A stretch of 64,000 bases of DNA from Syngnathus acus (Eukaryota > Chordata > Actinopteri > Syngnathiformes > Syngnathidae). The notes under the pieces are model-generated. The model made no database searches. It saw only the letters and a program-made list of their open reading frames with translations, and was not told where the DNA came from. Position 1 is the first letter of the stretch, and every line of letters starts with the position of its first letter. The stretch covers positions 1,923,476 to 1,987,475 of the forward strand of contig NC_051089.1 in NCBI RefSeq assembly GCF_901709675.1. Reading direction: 5' to 3'. The translations under genes were made by a program, and so were the position numbers. Below, one piece after another: positions 9,586 to 20,253 of the stretch.

Positions 9586-12500
9586 CTGGAATGATGTAAC
9601 GACTGTAACAGATGGATGTCTTCCTCTGAACTCTCTCCTTATTCGATGCGATTGGAATGTAGAAATTGCCTTCGTCAAGTGATTCCCTCCTCAACCAAGT
9701 GTGTTTCTCAATCAAATTTGGGCTCTCTTGGTGAATCCCGAGTGACTCCTAAACTGACCGTTCACAGACACGGCGGGCTTTTCAAAGGGCTTACAATGCA
9801 AAAACACCGAGCACTCGATTTTGTTAAGCGCATGGATGTCTTGAAATAAAACCTAATCTACCGAGCACATGTGTTGCATTCTGGATTTGAACAAATGAAA
9901 ATGACGTAAAAGAAAGCGCAAAGGGCTGTTTGGTCCCCAGCGCTCATCTGGAGCGACTTTAGCAAGCAGCGCCGCGCTTATTGGTTTTGTTCTTTGAAGC
10001 AAATCCCACCCGTGTAAAACAATCGCTTCCCCTGTAATTGAGCCGCTTGCACTGCACAGATATCATTTTGCACATGACAAAAGGTTTCCTTCTTCAAGCG
10101 TCACACAAATGCCGCTTACACTGCGTGAGGGACAAGTTGTACACATCAGGAAATATTCTGCGCCCGGCTTCCAATTACAGCCGCACCTGCAGCAGGAGAC
10201 CCGTGCACAATGCGCAAAGGGTTCAATCGAGGTTACGGCGCTATACTGTGTCACCGGTCCAATAGATTTGCTTTATTTTCCTACTGAGGCGCCAAATAGA
10301 CGTAGATGAATAATGAATGTGTGGTGATATGGAAAGTTATCCAAGAGGAACTGAAATTGAAGCTCTTCACTGCATTGTGACTGATAATGTCGCACTGTCC
10401 AGATATTCATCAAGTACAGATTTTCAATCAGACCAATCTTTTTTTAAATGCAGTTAATTTGGAATGATTCAGTACCGTTTGTGCATTTGAATCCTCACCA
10501 GTTCTGCAACTTGATAAGCTTCACAGCTAGAGGAATGCTTTGCGCCCCACGAGAGGAGACCACAAAAACATCTTTTTTCTCTGCCGGCTTCTCATGTCAC
10601 TTTTCATCGTCAATGACCATTATCTTTGGTTTTACCTGACCCCACCACGGTCCCTTTTGTGGCCGTGATATCTGAACCATGTGATCTCCGTAAATGTGTC
10701 CTTTCTTGTAACATTTCTACATCAAACCCAAACATTCGAGAGAATTGACACATTTTCTTGACTTTAGATTCAAAAGTTTACATTGGTTACATTTCAGGAT
10801 TAGAGGAAGTCAACCCTAAAATTTTCTTTCTAATAATGAACTGACACTTGTCCAAACACAGCATTCTGATTAATTTAGAATTTATCACATTGTCTAATGT
10901 TCATCCATGAGTGTGAAATAAATTCATGCAAACTTTTCACTCCCCAACTATATAGCCCAGCCACTTTTTTGGCTACTATCAGCGTGGCATTACATGTAAT
11001 CTGAATGCTCGGTTGGTACCTCTTGGCAAATGCAATTTGAATTGCAAAACGTCTCTCGCACAGTGCAAGTTGTAACAAAAGCAACGTTGGCCAAAACCAA
11101 CCTGGGACACGGTCGCTTACCTTGTTTGAATTTGCTTGTTTGAATTTGCTTCGAGACACACGGCCTGCAAGTTCAAATGAATGGAATCATTTCTACCCAT
11201 TTTGGGACCCCTGTGTCAGCAGTTCCACCTGCTGCAATGAGTCCATCTTTGGTCAACTCAAACATCAACGTTTTTACTGGACTTATTTGGAATTATGAAA
11301 AAGTAGTTCTCATAAACAGAAGCCTATTAAAAATACATGTAATTCCTGCAGAGCACATATTGAGATTTGATTTATTTGATCCCTTTGGTGCACAATCATT
11401 TTTGATGGCAATGTTTTTGTTTAAACTTCATTTATTCACGTTGTTGAGGAGCAGCGGTCTAACAGCCCAAACGAGAGCTAAAAACATTACCTTTTAATGA
11501 CCCCATAATGGCCGTTAAACCGACTGATGCAACAATAACATATACGGACAAAGTTTGGCAGGGTTTAAAGCATCCGTGTTTCCACAACAGCGAGGTTCAA
11601 CACATAATGAATATGGTACTGGCTGCCTGTCAAGTGCTAATGGGTGTTCTCGGTGCGCATCCGACCGTAGCCTGCACGGGTCAGTCCGCCAACATTTGTT
11701 GCCGTGTATCACTAATGCTCAAACAGTGCCTTCGTTTGGAAAGGTGAGTTGATGAATCAGCAGCTGGATATTGATGTCACGTTCATGAGTGTTTTAAAAA
11801 AAAAAAAAAATCTGTTGAGGCCATCTGTAATGAATATAGTGTTTCCTGTCATGTTTTTGAAGTGGCAAACTAAATGAAACCAGATATTCTGTGTCTTTAG
11901 AAGTGTTACTTCCTACAAGATTTTCTTTTTTTCAGTATTCAGTTTTATTGTCAGATTATCCTGTTGGAGTTTTGGATTGGTGTTATCGATTTACTTTCTC
12001 CTGCCACATATTGGTAATCCACCATTGATCTTTTCTGACTCTCAGTATCAACTCATATCTCCTTCAAAGGCCTCTTGGATATTCACAGCCCTGAAATGGT
12101 TCTGTTTATTTCACAGTGACTGGTCACATTTTTATTCTCCTTTGAGGTCGGAAAGTCTTCAAACATTGTAAATAATTTAAAACATACATTCTCGTGTGGA
12201 TCTCAAATGAGCACCAGAGGTTGTTTGGTGCTCTCTTTTCCCCCGACCCACTGACCTCATGGATGAACTTAAAAACATACAGCGGGGATCCAAATCGTCT
12301 GTGCTTCTTTGATGTTGATGAGCTTCTGCAATACCAAAAACTGATTTTAAACAAAATGAATATCAGTTCTTAGAGAAAAGCAAAGATAGCCCCTGCACAC
12401 CAAATTAGGGTTCACTGTGTCACTTATAATCGCCTTTGTCTGATGAAGCACAGAAGGATTAACCTTTGAACAGTAGAGAGTGTCTTTCAGCAAGCAGGGG

Positions 12501-13206
12501 AAAAAAATAAATCCACCATAAACAGAGAGGATGGGTGTCATGGCAATTCTCTACTACTAAGTGATTTTTATAACGAGGTAGCATATGGTGAAGAGTAAAA
12601 GGTTCTCTGAAAGCTCAGACAACAGAAAATGAAAGGAAATTTGTATTTGTGTGGCTGTAAATAAACACACAGTCTACACGCCGTAACCTAATTAATTTTG
12701 GTTTTGTGGTAACGCTGCGGTTGACGAGACAACCTTTTACACTAGTGATTGGAAAATGAAGCTTAAAATTTGCTTCATGACTCAGTTGATAAATTTTATT
12801 TTCAAATATCGTAAAACATTTGTGTTTTATTGCATATGTTTTAGAAGTGACGTGTTTGAACACAATAGACACAATAGATGTCTCTCTGATGAGATGTGTA
12901 CGTACTGTACGATGCTCAAACAATAGCAGCCAGACGTCATGACTAGTAAACAAATCCTTTTGTATGACATTTTTAATTAAGGGAGTGATTCAATGAACTT
13001 GCCTACTGCCATGTGGCAGATTGAGCAATGTCCATCAGCAGAACCTGACACCAACCAAGTCACATTTCAATCTGCGATTGAGGTGTGTCTGAGGCCGATC
13101 GAGTTGGACGTGTCAAACATGTTCTTAACTTGGATTTAAAATGACTTTTGAGGTTGAGTGAGCTGAGATTCGAATGTATTTGTTCCAGAACCGCTTGCCT
13201 CTACAC
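9586..13206. other. Intergenic DNA between TDRD3 and the first hAT-like copy
   Basis: No gene or recognised repeat is seen. Bases 9890-10260 are richer in GC and CpG than the surroundings and show no repeat signature, so they could be a conserved regulatory element. The rest is ordinary AT-rich sequence. Confidence 0.4.
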
Positions 13207-14295
13207 CATAGGTGTTAAACTCAAGGCCCGGGGGCCTGATACGGCCCGACACATAATTTTATATGACCCGCAAAGACATATTTTGCATTGACTTTGTGTC
13301 ATTACTAAAATTATAAATTGTCTTCACTTTTTAAAAAGAGAGATATTGATAGCAAATTTTATTACCATTCACCCTTTTAAATTATTTGAACAGTATTTAC
13401 TAATCCCTGATTTCAAAACTACCGTATTTTCCGCCCTAAAAGGCGCACCTAAAAACCTAAAATTTTCCCAAAAGCCGACAGTGCGCCTTATAGTCCAGTG
13501 CGCCTTATATATGGATCAATTGATGAATTTGTTGATCCATATTGGTTGTCCACAGTGCTCTGCCAAAATGTTTCAGTACGTTTTAGTACGACTAGTAAAT
13601 TACAAGGTCGCATCGCTTCCCAACATTACGGTAACTGTAGTCAGGGGGCGTCACCGAATAGTTGTTGTACCCGCGAGGCTATTTCATTTCAAAATAGGCT
13701 GCTCCGTTAATGTTTCGAGTAAATTTACGGATCGATATGGAAGGGAAACATAGGTAAGCAGTACCAATGTGTTAGATCGAACTTTAGTCAGTTCCGATCA
13801 TTTTATAGGAGATCGTTTGAGAAACGCGATTGTTTACACTTTGCTGAGGCTCATGGGAGATTGCGAGCTGAGGCTCGTGGGACTTTGCGGATGGCTAATG
13901 CTATAACGATAGCTGCTATACGTACCAGGCTATTTCATGTCAAAATAGGCTGCTCTGTTAATGTTTCGAGTAAATCTACGGATCGATATGGAAGGGAAAC
14001 ATAGGTAAGTAGTACCAATGCGTTAGATCGAACTTTAGTCAGTTCCGATCATTTTATAGGAGATCGTTTGAGAAACGCGATTGTTTACAGAGGGCTCGTT
14101 GGTTATTGGCTAGTGGATGCATACCGCAACCCTAGTCAACCTCAGTTTGTTGCACTATAGCTTCTATTTTATGCGCCTTATAATCCGGTGCGCCTTATAT
14201 ATGGACAAAGTTTTAAAATGGGCCGTTCATTGAAGGTGCGCCTTATAATCCGGTGCGCCTTTTTGGGCGGAAAATACGGTAGTTATTCATCCAAG
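13207..14295 (+). repeat. hAT-like short transposon, copy B, split by a MITE
   Basis: The left part (13207-13419) starts GGTGTTAAACTCAAGGCCCG and ends in CTGATTTCAAAAC. The same text continues after the inserted MITE as GTTATTCATC. In copy C (near 30.92 kb) the two halves are contiguous, which proves the insertion. The right end is diverged. Confidence 0.75.
13420..14281. mobile_element. TA-flanked mariner-type MITE, 862 bp, inserted in hAT-like copy B
   Basis: The ends are inverted repeats (CCGTATTTTCCGCCC... and ...GGGCGGAAAATACGG) flanked by TA on both sides, the target duplication typical of Tc1/mariner elements. Sub-terminal GGTGCGCCTTATA-type motifs recur. An internal 163-bp direct repeat is present (13676-13838 and 13927-14089). 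No transposase frame is seen, so it is non-autonomous. Confidence 0.85.
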
Positions 14296-17200
14296 ACCAA
14301 CTTTTCTTTTTTTTTTTAGGGTATCATTCTCTATTTTTCTCAGATTCAGACCCAAACATGGCTCAACACAATTTTAAAACATTTTATTAAATTAAACATT
14401 GGCTAGTTGCCAATCAGGATGTGTTGGGCTTGTTTGACAAAAATGTTTCCAAATTATTCCTGAAAAAGTTTTCCTTGCCAAATGTGGTGTGTGGACTTAG
14501 TTCCTCTTGGCAGAGAGAAAAGATTCCTGAAATGCATGAGTGACTCATACTAACAAGAAGTGTTCATCTCACGTATTAAAGTTGGCATGATTCAACAATT
14601 GAGCTACACTGTCAGCCCTAAAACGGCATCTTCTTTATGATCCCCCCTCAGATCAGTCATATGGAAAAGGGCATTAATGGCTTATTTGCCCCAATGCCTC
14701 CTTCCTAAACTTCCTTGTCAGTTTGGCTCTTGCTAACATTTTTTGAAGCATGTAGCCAATACATTTTTGGAATTCAAATCCTCATACAAAACAAAAGCAA
14801 AAAACTATTAAAATATAAAGGGGCAGTTTTCTAATTGGGCATTGTTAGGTGTGTGAATGAAGCAGCAAAAGATCTTTGAGTGTCTTTCAGGTAGAAACGA
14901 GTTGCAAAAACTTTTCATCCACAGTAAATTGCAGGATAATTGAAAGCCTTTTGTTTGCATTGTGCAAGAACCACTTTGACTTGTGTTGTCCAAACCTGCA
15001 CTTTAATAAGAGTTTGGAGTGCTCTTTTGCTGTTTTGACTATAAATAAATTGAAATAAATAAATCGAAATACATTTAAATACATAAATAAACATTTACAA
15101 AACAAAAAAACAATATCACCATATATGAAGAACTCTCGTGATTCATTGGAACTGGAGAAAATGAGAGAATGAATTCCCCTACATACAAATGTGGGGGTGG
15201 GGAATCCCAAATCAAAGCCAAAATAAATCTGTTATGCATCTGTGTGTGTTGCTGGGATGCAAAACTCGTTAAACTTCAAATATAAAGATGGGAAGTTCGG
15301 GAAATGATTATCCATTGTGGGATCTTGTGAGCTGTTTTGAATATTGTGTGCCACCATAACAATGTTTATCATTTTCTCATAAAACCTTTTCACGCGCTTG
15401 TGTTTTTTGCATGTTTAAGATCAAAACTTTGCTGGAGCAGGTGTAACCAAACCTGGGCCGTTTTCATTTATTTGTTGGATTTCAGGGCAGCCAAATTACA
15501 ATCAAGCCAATCTCAAAATGGGCTCACGCTTGGCGAGATTATACAGTCCGATAATTACTGTCTGTCCGCACCATTAAGAATTTAATGTAATTTCAGATGG
15601 GCAGATGGACAGATAGATGGGACAGGCGGAGGGAGGGGAGGGGGTGTCGTAGGGATATTTATTTAACTGTTTGTATAATGAATGAACTGGAAACCTTTAA
15701 CAGGAACTAGCTGTACAAGTTGTATGTGCTTGCAAATTGTGTTTTTTTCCAGACTAGAAATACTAAGGACATGAACGGGAGAGAAAGGTCACAAAGAACT
15801 TTTTATTCTGACCGTGGAACATATTCGGCCTGTTCTGAAGAGGCATACTCGTTTTTCTTTTTCTATTCTTCTCTTTTCTTTGTTTGAATTCAATGTGTTT
15901 GTGGGTGGCGAAAAAACAAAAACTAAATAATACTCGCACGATAACTCCTTATCTGTGATGAAACTTATCACTGGACATTATTCTTTATTTCTGGGGAAAA
16001 AAAAAAGTCATAAATTGTATTTGTTGTTGTCTATTTTTTGGAATTTCTATGTCAAATGAATATCATAGCTCAGCCTATTTTGGAAGCGTACAGGGTGGCC
16101 AGAGGTGATTACGACGGATTACACTGAGCTGTTCCCGATGTGCTCCGTGCCGACATGACATGTGTCGGTGCTGCTGCAATGCTGTTTCCAACTCGTACTG
16201 GTTTGTTTGCATTTTTTTCAGTTGTTGTTCCAGCCAAACCCAAGCGAGATTAAAAAAGACGGGTAGTACCGAGGAGTTCCTCACTTGGGAGGGTGCGAAT
16301 CCCCGATGAGTTTCTTTTACCCACTTTGCATTCATGTTGTAAAAACAGAGATAAACAGTCAAAGCAAAAAAAACCATACATGTTTGTTTTCCTTCTTTGC
16401 ATGACTGCAATACCCAAGTTGTCACCTTTGCAGGTGATGACAGCAGAACTGGATTTTTCATCCTGCGTTTCACAAATATGAGTCCAAACACTAATGTATA
16501 CTAAAATATAAGTACTTTAATATTTACTCTTCTACATTTCACAGACACATTGAGAATTGCACATTTGAAGAGGGTAATTTGTATGATCTAACAACACAGA
16601 CAAACTTAATGCATTGGATGCAACATATGGCGCCATATGACAACTTGTGTTTCATTACAAAAAAACATCTTGCCAATCGTGGCACCTGACCAAAACTGCC
16701 AAAAAACAGGTTGAACTGTCAAGTTAAACATAACCTTAAGAGAGAGGCGGAAACGTTTACAAACAAACTTTTAGGTCAGTCCTCACTATGAAATGGATGG
16801 ATCAAATTCCTCATACATTTTGATATTGGGCAGAATCTTCCTCAGTCTTATATTTGAATGCAGGAATACAAGAGGTCCACGTGGTCTGTCCAAAAAACAT
16901 CCCAAAAAAGGACATTTAAAAATATTTGTTACGTTCATACAAAACAATTGTGTGATAGCTATGACAATAATGTGGATGGTCTCCAAGAATGTGCCTTATA
17001 AAGATAAAATATGTTCCTTCAAAGTTGAAAACAAGAGTGCAATATGTACATCATTTTCTTTTTCCACTCCTTCATTTGATAGAAAATTCAGAATTTAAAA
17101 TCATATTGCAAGCAATCACTGTGCACAATCTAAAAGATTGAGAAACTGCACCGTCATCATACTCAGATGGCTCAAATATTACAAACATGATGTAGTGCAA

Positions 17201-17475
17201 CTGTACACACCTGAAAACTCTACGACTATAAATATAGAATACATTAAATTCAAACCCCAGAAAAATAAGATCTTTGTATCATTTTTGTGGCTATATGTTG
17301 GGTCACATTGTGTTAAAGTGGCCTGAGAGGGTCTGTAAAGAACGCTTTGCCAGAACTGACCAAAGTTAAACTCATTCACTGCCAGCTGAGTAAAAATGGA
17401 AAATGCTCACACGTACAGATTAATAAGAGCTTCTCACAGTGCGTCTTGTAAACATTGGTGTAAACACGTGTGTCA
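14296..17475. other. Region downstream of PCDH20, including its 3' UTR
   Basis: The PCDH20 transcript runs leftwards into this stretch. Minus-strand AATAAA signals (TTTATT on plus) lie at 15984 and 15802, and either could end the mRNA. A fragment of the palindromic 75-bp repeat family is at 17365-17399, close to the stop codon. No other gene is seen. Confidence 0.45.
17365..17399. repeat. Fragment of 75-bp palindromic repeat family
   Basis: GTTAAACTCATTCACTGCCA is shared with the fuller copies at 29497 and 50410. Only one arm plus part of the centre is present. It lies in the likely PCDH20 3' UTR. Confidence 0.5.
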
Positions 17476-20094
17476 TCAAATGTTCGAGACATGCCTCAAC
17501 TTCCCATTCTTGACCTGCATCGAGTCCGTCTTCATTTTAAGAGGCAACTCAACTTCCGATTTTGTCTTTTGCTTCTGGAATCTTTTACAGCATATGCAAG
17601 CCGTCATTGTAACGAGGGAGAAGAACAGCCCGGCGCATGTCACCGAAAGGGCAACAAGGACGGCTTTACACGGAAATGTGTCCTTCCTCTCAGGCACCTC
17701 CTGGAATTGACCGATCTGCCAAGGTTTGTCCTCTATTTCGATCTCATTTTCTCTGCTCAGCAAACTCTGGATGTAGCTTTCGTTGCTGACGGTTTCATTC
17801 ACAAATAAGTTAACCATGACGGTGGAGTAAAGTGGCTCGGGCTGACCGTGATCGCTGACTTTTACCAGGAGGCTATAGAGGCCCCGATTGCTGAGTTCCC
17901 TCTCTAAAGTGATATTTCCCGTTTCCGGGTCGATGGAAAACGAGCCGGGCTCAGCTCCCTTTCTTTTAATGATACTATACGCGATCACAGCATTCATTCC
18001 CGTATCGTTATCCACGGCGTACACCTCCGTGATGGACGTTCCTGGCAGAGTGTTGGGCAGAACCAACATGTAGGATTGATTGGATTGAGGGAAGAGGACA
18101 ATGGGTGGGTTGTCATTGACGTCCAACAGCAGTACGGTCACCATGGTTACGGAGGAGAGCGCTGGCTGCCCGCCGTCGACGGCTTCGATCCACAGCTGGT
18201 ATGTACCTTGTTGCTCGCGGTCAAGCGAGACCTTGGCCCTTAGCGTGCCTCGGCCGGTGTCTATCAAAAAGATGTCACTCCCGTTGAGGATGGAAAGGGC
18301 TACCCAGCCGTTTTCCCCGATGTCGGAATCCGTCACCGACAGCACCCCGATCTCACCGTAACCGGGGAAGTTCTCAGGCACGAAAAAAGTGAAATCCTTA
18401 TTGATGAAACGCGGACTGTTGTCATTGCGGTCTTGCACGGTCACCACCACGGTGGCGATGGACTCCCTCCTCGGGATTCCCCGGTCCACCGCTCTCACGA
18501 TAAAGCGGTATGTTTCCTTCTCTTCGCGGTCCAGTGATGTGGTCACGCTCAGGATACCCGTCACCTGATCTAAAACAAAGATGCCAGGGGCGTCACCTCC
18601 CAGGAGAAAGGTGACCTCCCCACGGGCTTCGCTGTCCTGGTCTGTGGCATGGAGTTGCGTGAGATAAGTGTTGGGTGCATTGTTCTCATCGACCGATATT
18701 TCCACAAAAGACTGCTGAAAGACCGGCGCGTTGTCATTCTCGTCCAAAATCTCGACCTTGAGGAAAGTCTTGATGACCAGCCCTTGACTATTTTCAGCAA
18801 CTACCATGAGCTCATACCCCCGCGTCGTCTCATAGTCCAGCGGCTCCGTGGTTTCGAGCAGGTATTCGTCTTTGGCCAGCTGATACGGTCCGATCCTAAA
18901 AGGACCCGAACCCTCCAAATAGCAGTCCACACTTTGACCGACTTGTAGATTTTTGACGGTAAAAAAAGCAATCGGAGAATAAACCGGCTCCGATTCCTTA
19001 ATCGTCAGCACTCCGTCTTTTTCCTGTGCGATGTATCTTGGTATGACTTCAGGTGGTCCCGTTTGAACTTTGACCAAACGAACGGCAACAGTGGCAACGG
19101 CAGGAATGCAACCAGGTCCGTTGGCCAGAACCGTGAGTTTGTAAAACGTGGCTGTAGCCGTGTCTATTTTTCCCGCAAGTTTGATCAGCCCTGTAGTTCT
19201 GTCCAAGTGGAACAAGCTTCTGGTCTCTCTTGGCACACGCTCGCTATAAGCATAGCTGATCTGAGCATTTGCACCGAGGTCGGGGTCAAAAGCATGCGGA
19301 CGAGCCAAATGCGTTCCTTTGGTGGAATTGCCGTGCAGGGTCACATTGAGGTGCGATTGGATAAATTGGGGACAGTTATCATTCACGTCTAAGACGAGGA
19401 TTTTTAAAGTGGCCGCACCAAGTAGAGGAGGGGTCCCACCATCTTCCGCGATGATATCCGTGACGTATTCGGCTCGCGTCTCACGGTCCAGCGAATCGGT
19501 CACGATGACAAAGGGTGTCAGCTCCCCTCCTTCGTTTTCTTCCACATCCAACGTGAAGACACCAAAGTCATTCACGAGCCAGTAGGTCTGCACTCCGTGA
19601 AGACCCAAGTCGGGGTCAACCGCGGACTGCTCCACTGCGTAGCGAGCGTTAACCGCCGTGTTTTCCGGGATGGATATAACGATCTCGTCCACGGGGAACT
19701 TTGGTCTGTTGTCGTTGATGTCCTCAATGATGACTTTCACTTTGATGAGCTGAAAATATTGCTGAGGAAGCACAAACACATCCAGGGAGAAGAAACATCC
19801 ATGTTTGTTTGGGTTATGAGGGCAAAGTGCCTCCCTATCAATCTCTGTCGCTGATGTAAAAAACTCTCCGGTCAGATTATTAAGTGTCACATACTGTTCA
19901 CTGAGCCTCCTTTGAGCCACGCTGAATAAATAGGGGGGGTCAACTGTAAAATCCAAATGTAAGTCCACACCGATGGCTCCAACAAAGGTCCCCTTGGGTA
20001 AACCCTCCTTTATTCTATAGATGAGTTCTTTTGCTTGACTGAACGTTGCAAAGCAAGAAGGAGGGCCGGTGTAAAGCAAAAGGATGAAAAATCC
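17476..20094 (-). CDS. pcdh20: PCDH20 coding exon 2 (ectodomain, membrane segment and tail)
   Basis: One large exon encodes residues 17-888, the usual protocadherin layout in which all cadherin repeats lie in a single exon. The stop codon is TGA at 17478-17476. Confidence 0.97.
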   Translation of the reverse strand, partial: GFFILLLYTGPPSCFATFSQAKELIYRIKEGLPKGTFVGAIGVDLHLDFTVDPPYLFSVAQRRLSEQYVTLNNLTGEFFTSATEIDREALCPHNPNKHGCFFSLDVFVLPQQYFQLIKVKVIIEDINDNRPKFPVDEIVISIPENTAVNARYAVEQSAVDPDLGLHGVQTYWLVNDFGVFTLDVEENEGGELTPFVIVTDSLDRETRAEYVTDIIAEDGGTPPLLGAATLKILVLDVNDNCPQFIQSHLNVTLHGNSTKGTHLARPHAFDPDLGANAQISYAYSERVPRETRSLFHLDRTTGLIKLAGKIDTATATFYKLTVLANGPGCIPAVATVAVRLVKVQTGPPEVIPRYIAQEKDGVLTIKESEPVYSPIAFFTVKNLQVGQSVDCYLEGSGPFRIGPYQLAKDEYLLETTEPLDYETTRGYELMVVAENSQGLVIKTFLKVEILDENDNAPVFQQSFVEISVDENNAPNTYLTQLHATDQDSEARGEVTFLLGGDAPGIFVLDQVTGILSVTTSLDREEKETYRFIVRAVDRGIPRRESIATVVVTVQDRNDNSPRFINKDFTFFVPENFPGYGEIGVLSVTDSDIGENGWVALSILNGSDIFLIDTGRGTLRAKVSLDREQQGTYQLWIEAVDGGQPALSSVTMVTVLLLDVNDNPPIVLFPQSNQSYMLVLPNTLPGTSITEVYAVDNDTGMNAVIAYSIIKRKGAEPGSFSIDPETGNITLERELSNRGLYSLLVKVSDHGQPEPLYSTVMVNLFVNETVSNESYIQSLLSRENEIEIEDKPWQIGQFQEVPERKDTFPCKAVLVALSVTCAGLFFSLVTMTACICCKRFQKQKTKSEVELPLKMKTDSMQVKNGKLRHVSNI

Positions 20095-20253
20095 CTGCAA
20101 CACAAGACGAGCATTTGAAAATATAGAACACGTTTTGAAGCTAAACACAACTATATAATTTAGTTCTGTATATTCATCAATTTCTACTCTGAAGTTAACA
20201 CTTACCCATATTCCCCCTCTTTTGCCAAGTCCAGGGAGCTTTCTGTTGACCAT
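17476..20253 (-). CDS. pcdh20: PCDH20, protocadherin-20 (complete, two coding exons)
   Basis: This is a type I membrane adhesion protein of the non-clustered protocadherins, expressed mainly in the nervous system. The exons are 20253-20206 and 20094-17476, giving 888 residues. The signal peptide is about 1-32 with its hydrophobic core (FFILLLY) at the exon junction. Seven cadherin repeats follow, with calcium linkers DINDN 141, DVNDN 252, DENDN 467, DRNDN 571 and DVNDN 674 and LDRE motifs at 218, 537 and 640. The EC3 linker is degenerate (KVQTGPP 359-364), as in the human protein. The transmembrane segment is about 827-852 and a short basic tail ends in SNI. The ATG at 20253 is chosen because the longer open frame starts at a GTG and reads through the intron. 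The ENFPGYGEIGV and VSNESYIQSLL stretches are specific to PCDH20. Confidence 0.97.
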   Translation of the reverse strand: MVNRKLPGLGKRGGIWVSVNFRVEIDEYTELNYIVVFSFKTCSIFSNARLVLQGFFILLLYTGPPSCFATFSQAKELIYRIKEGLPKGTFVGAIGVDLHLDFTVDPPYLFSVAQRRLSEQYVTLNNLTGEFFTSATEIDREALCPHNPNKHGCFFSLDVFVLPQQYFQLIKVKVIIEDINDNRPKFPVDEIVISIPENTAVNARYAVEQSAVDPDLGLHGVQTYWLVNDFGVFTLDVEENEGGELTPFVIVTDSLDRETRAEYVTDIIAEDGGTPPLLGAATLKILVLDVNDNCPQFIQSHLNVTLHGNSTKGTHLARPHAFDPDLGANAQISYAYSERVPRETRSLFHLDRTTGLIKLAGKIDTATATFYKLTVLANGPGCIPAVATVAVRLVKVQTGPPEVIPRYIAQEKDGVLTIKESEPVYSPIAFFTVKNLQVGQSVDCYLEGSGPFRIGPYQLAKDEYLLETTEPLDYETTRGYELMVVAENSQGLVIKTFLKVEILDENDNAPVFQQSFVEISVDENNAPNTYLTQLHATDQDSEARGEVTFLLGGDAPGIFVLDQVTGILSVTTSLDREEKETYRFIVRAVDRGIPRRESIATVVVTVQDRNDNSPRFINKDFTFFVPENFPGYGEIGVLSVTDSDIGENGWVALSILNGSDIFLIDTGRGTLRAKVSLDREQQGTYQLWIEAVDGGQPALSSVTMVTVLLLDVNDNPPIVLFPQSNQSYMLVLPNTLPGTSITEVYAVDNDTGMNAVIAYSIIKRKGAEPGSFSIDPETGNITLERELSNRGLYSLLVKVSDHGQPEPLYSTVMVNLFVNETVSNESYIQSLLSRENEIEIEDKPWQIGQFQEVPERKDTFPCKAVLVALSVTCAGLFFSLVTMTACICCKRFQKQKTKSEVELPLKMKTDSMQVKNGKLRHVSNI
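20095..20205 (-). other. pcdh20: PCDH20 intron, 111 bp, phase 0, no in-frame stop
   Basis: The donor is GTAAGT and the acceptor is TTGTGTTGCAG. The intron is exactly 37 codons long and open in the coding frame, so a frame-only prediction would wrongly include it. Removing it brings the basic lead next to the hydrophobic core to form a standard signal peptide. Confidence 0.88.
20206..20253 (-). CDS. pcdh20: PCDH20 coding exon 1
   Basis: The exon has 16 codons, MVNRKLPGLGKRGGIW, followed by GTAAGT. Its short basic lead matches the human exon 1 layout (basic lead, then a hydrophobic core from exon 2). Confidence 0.88.
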
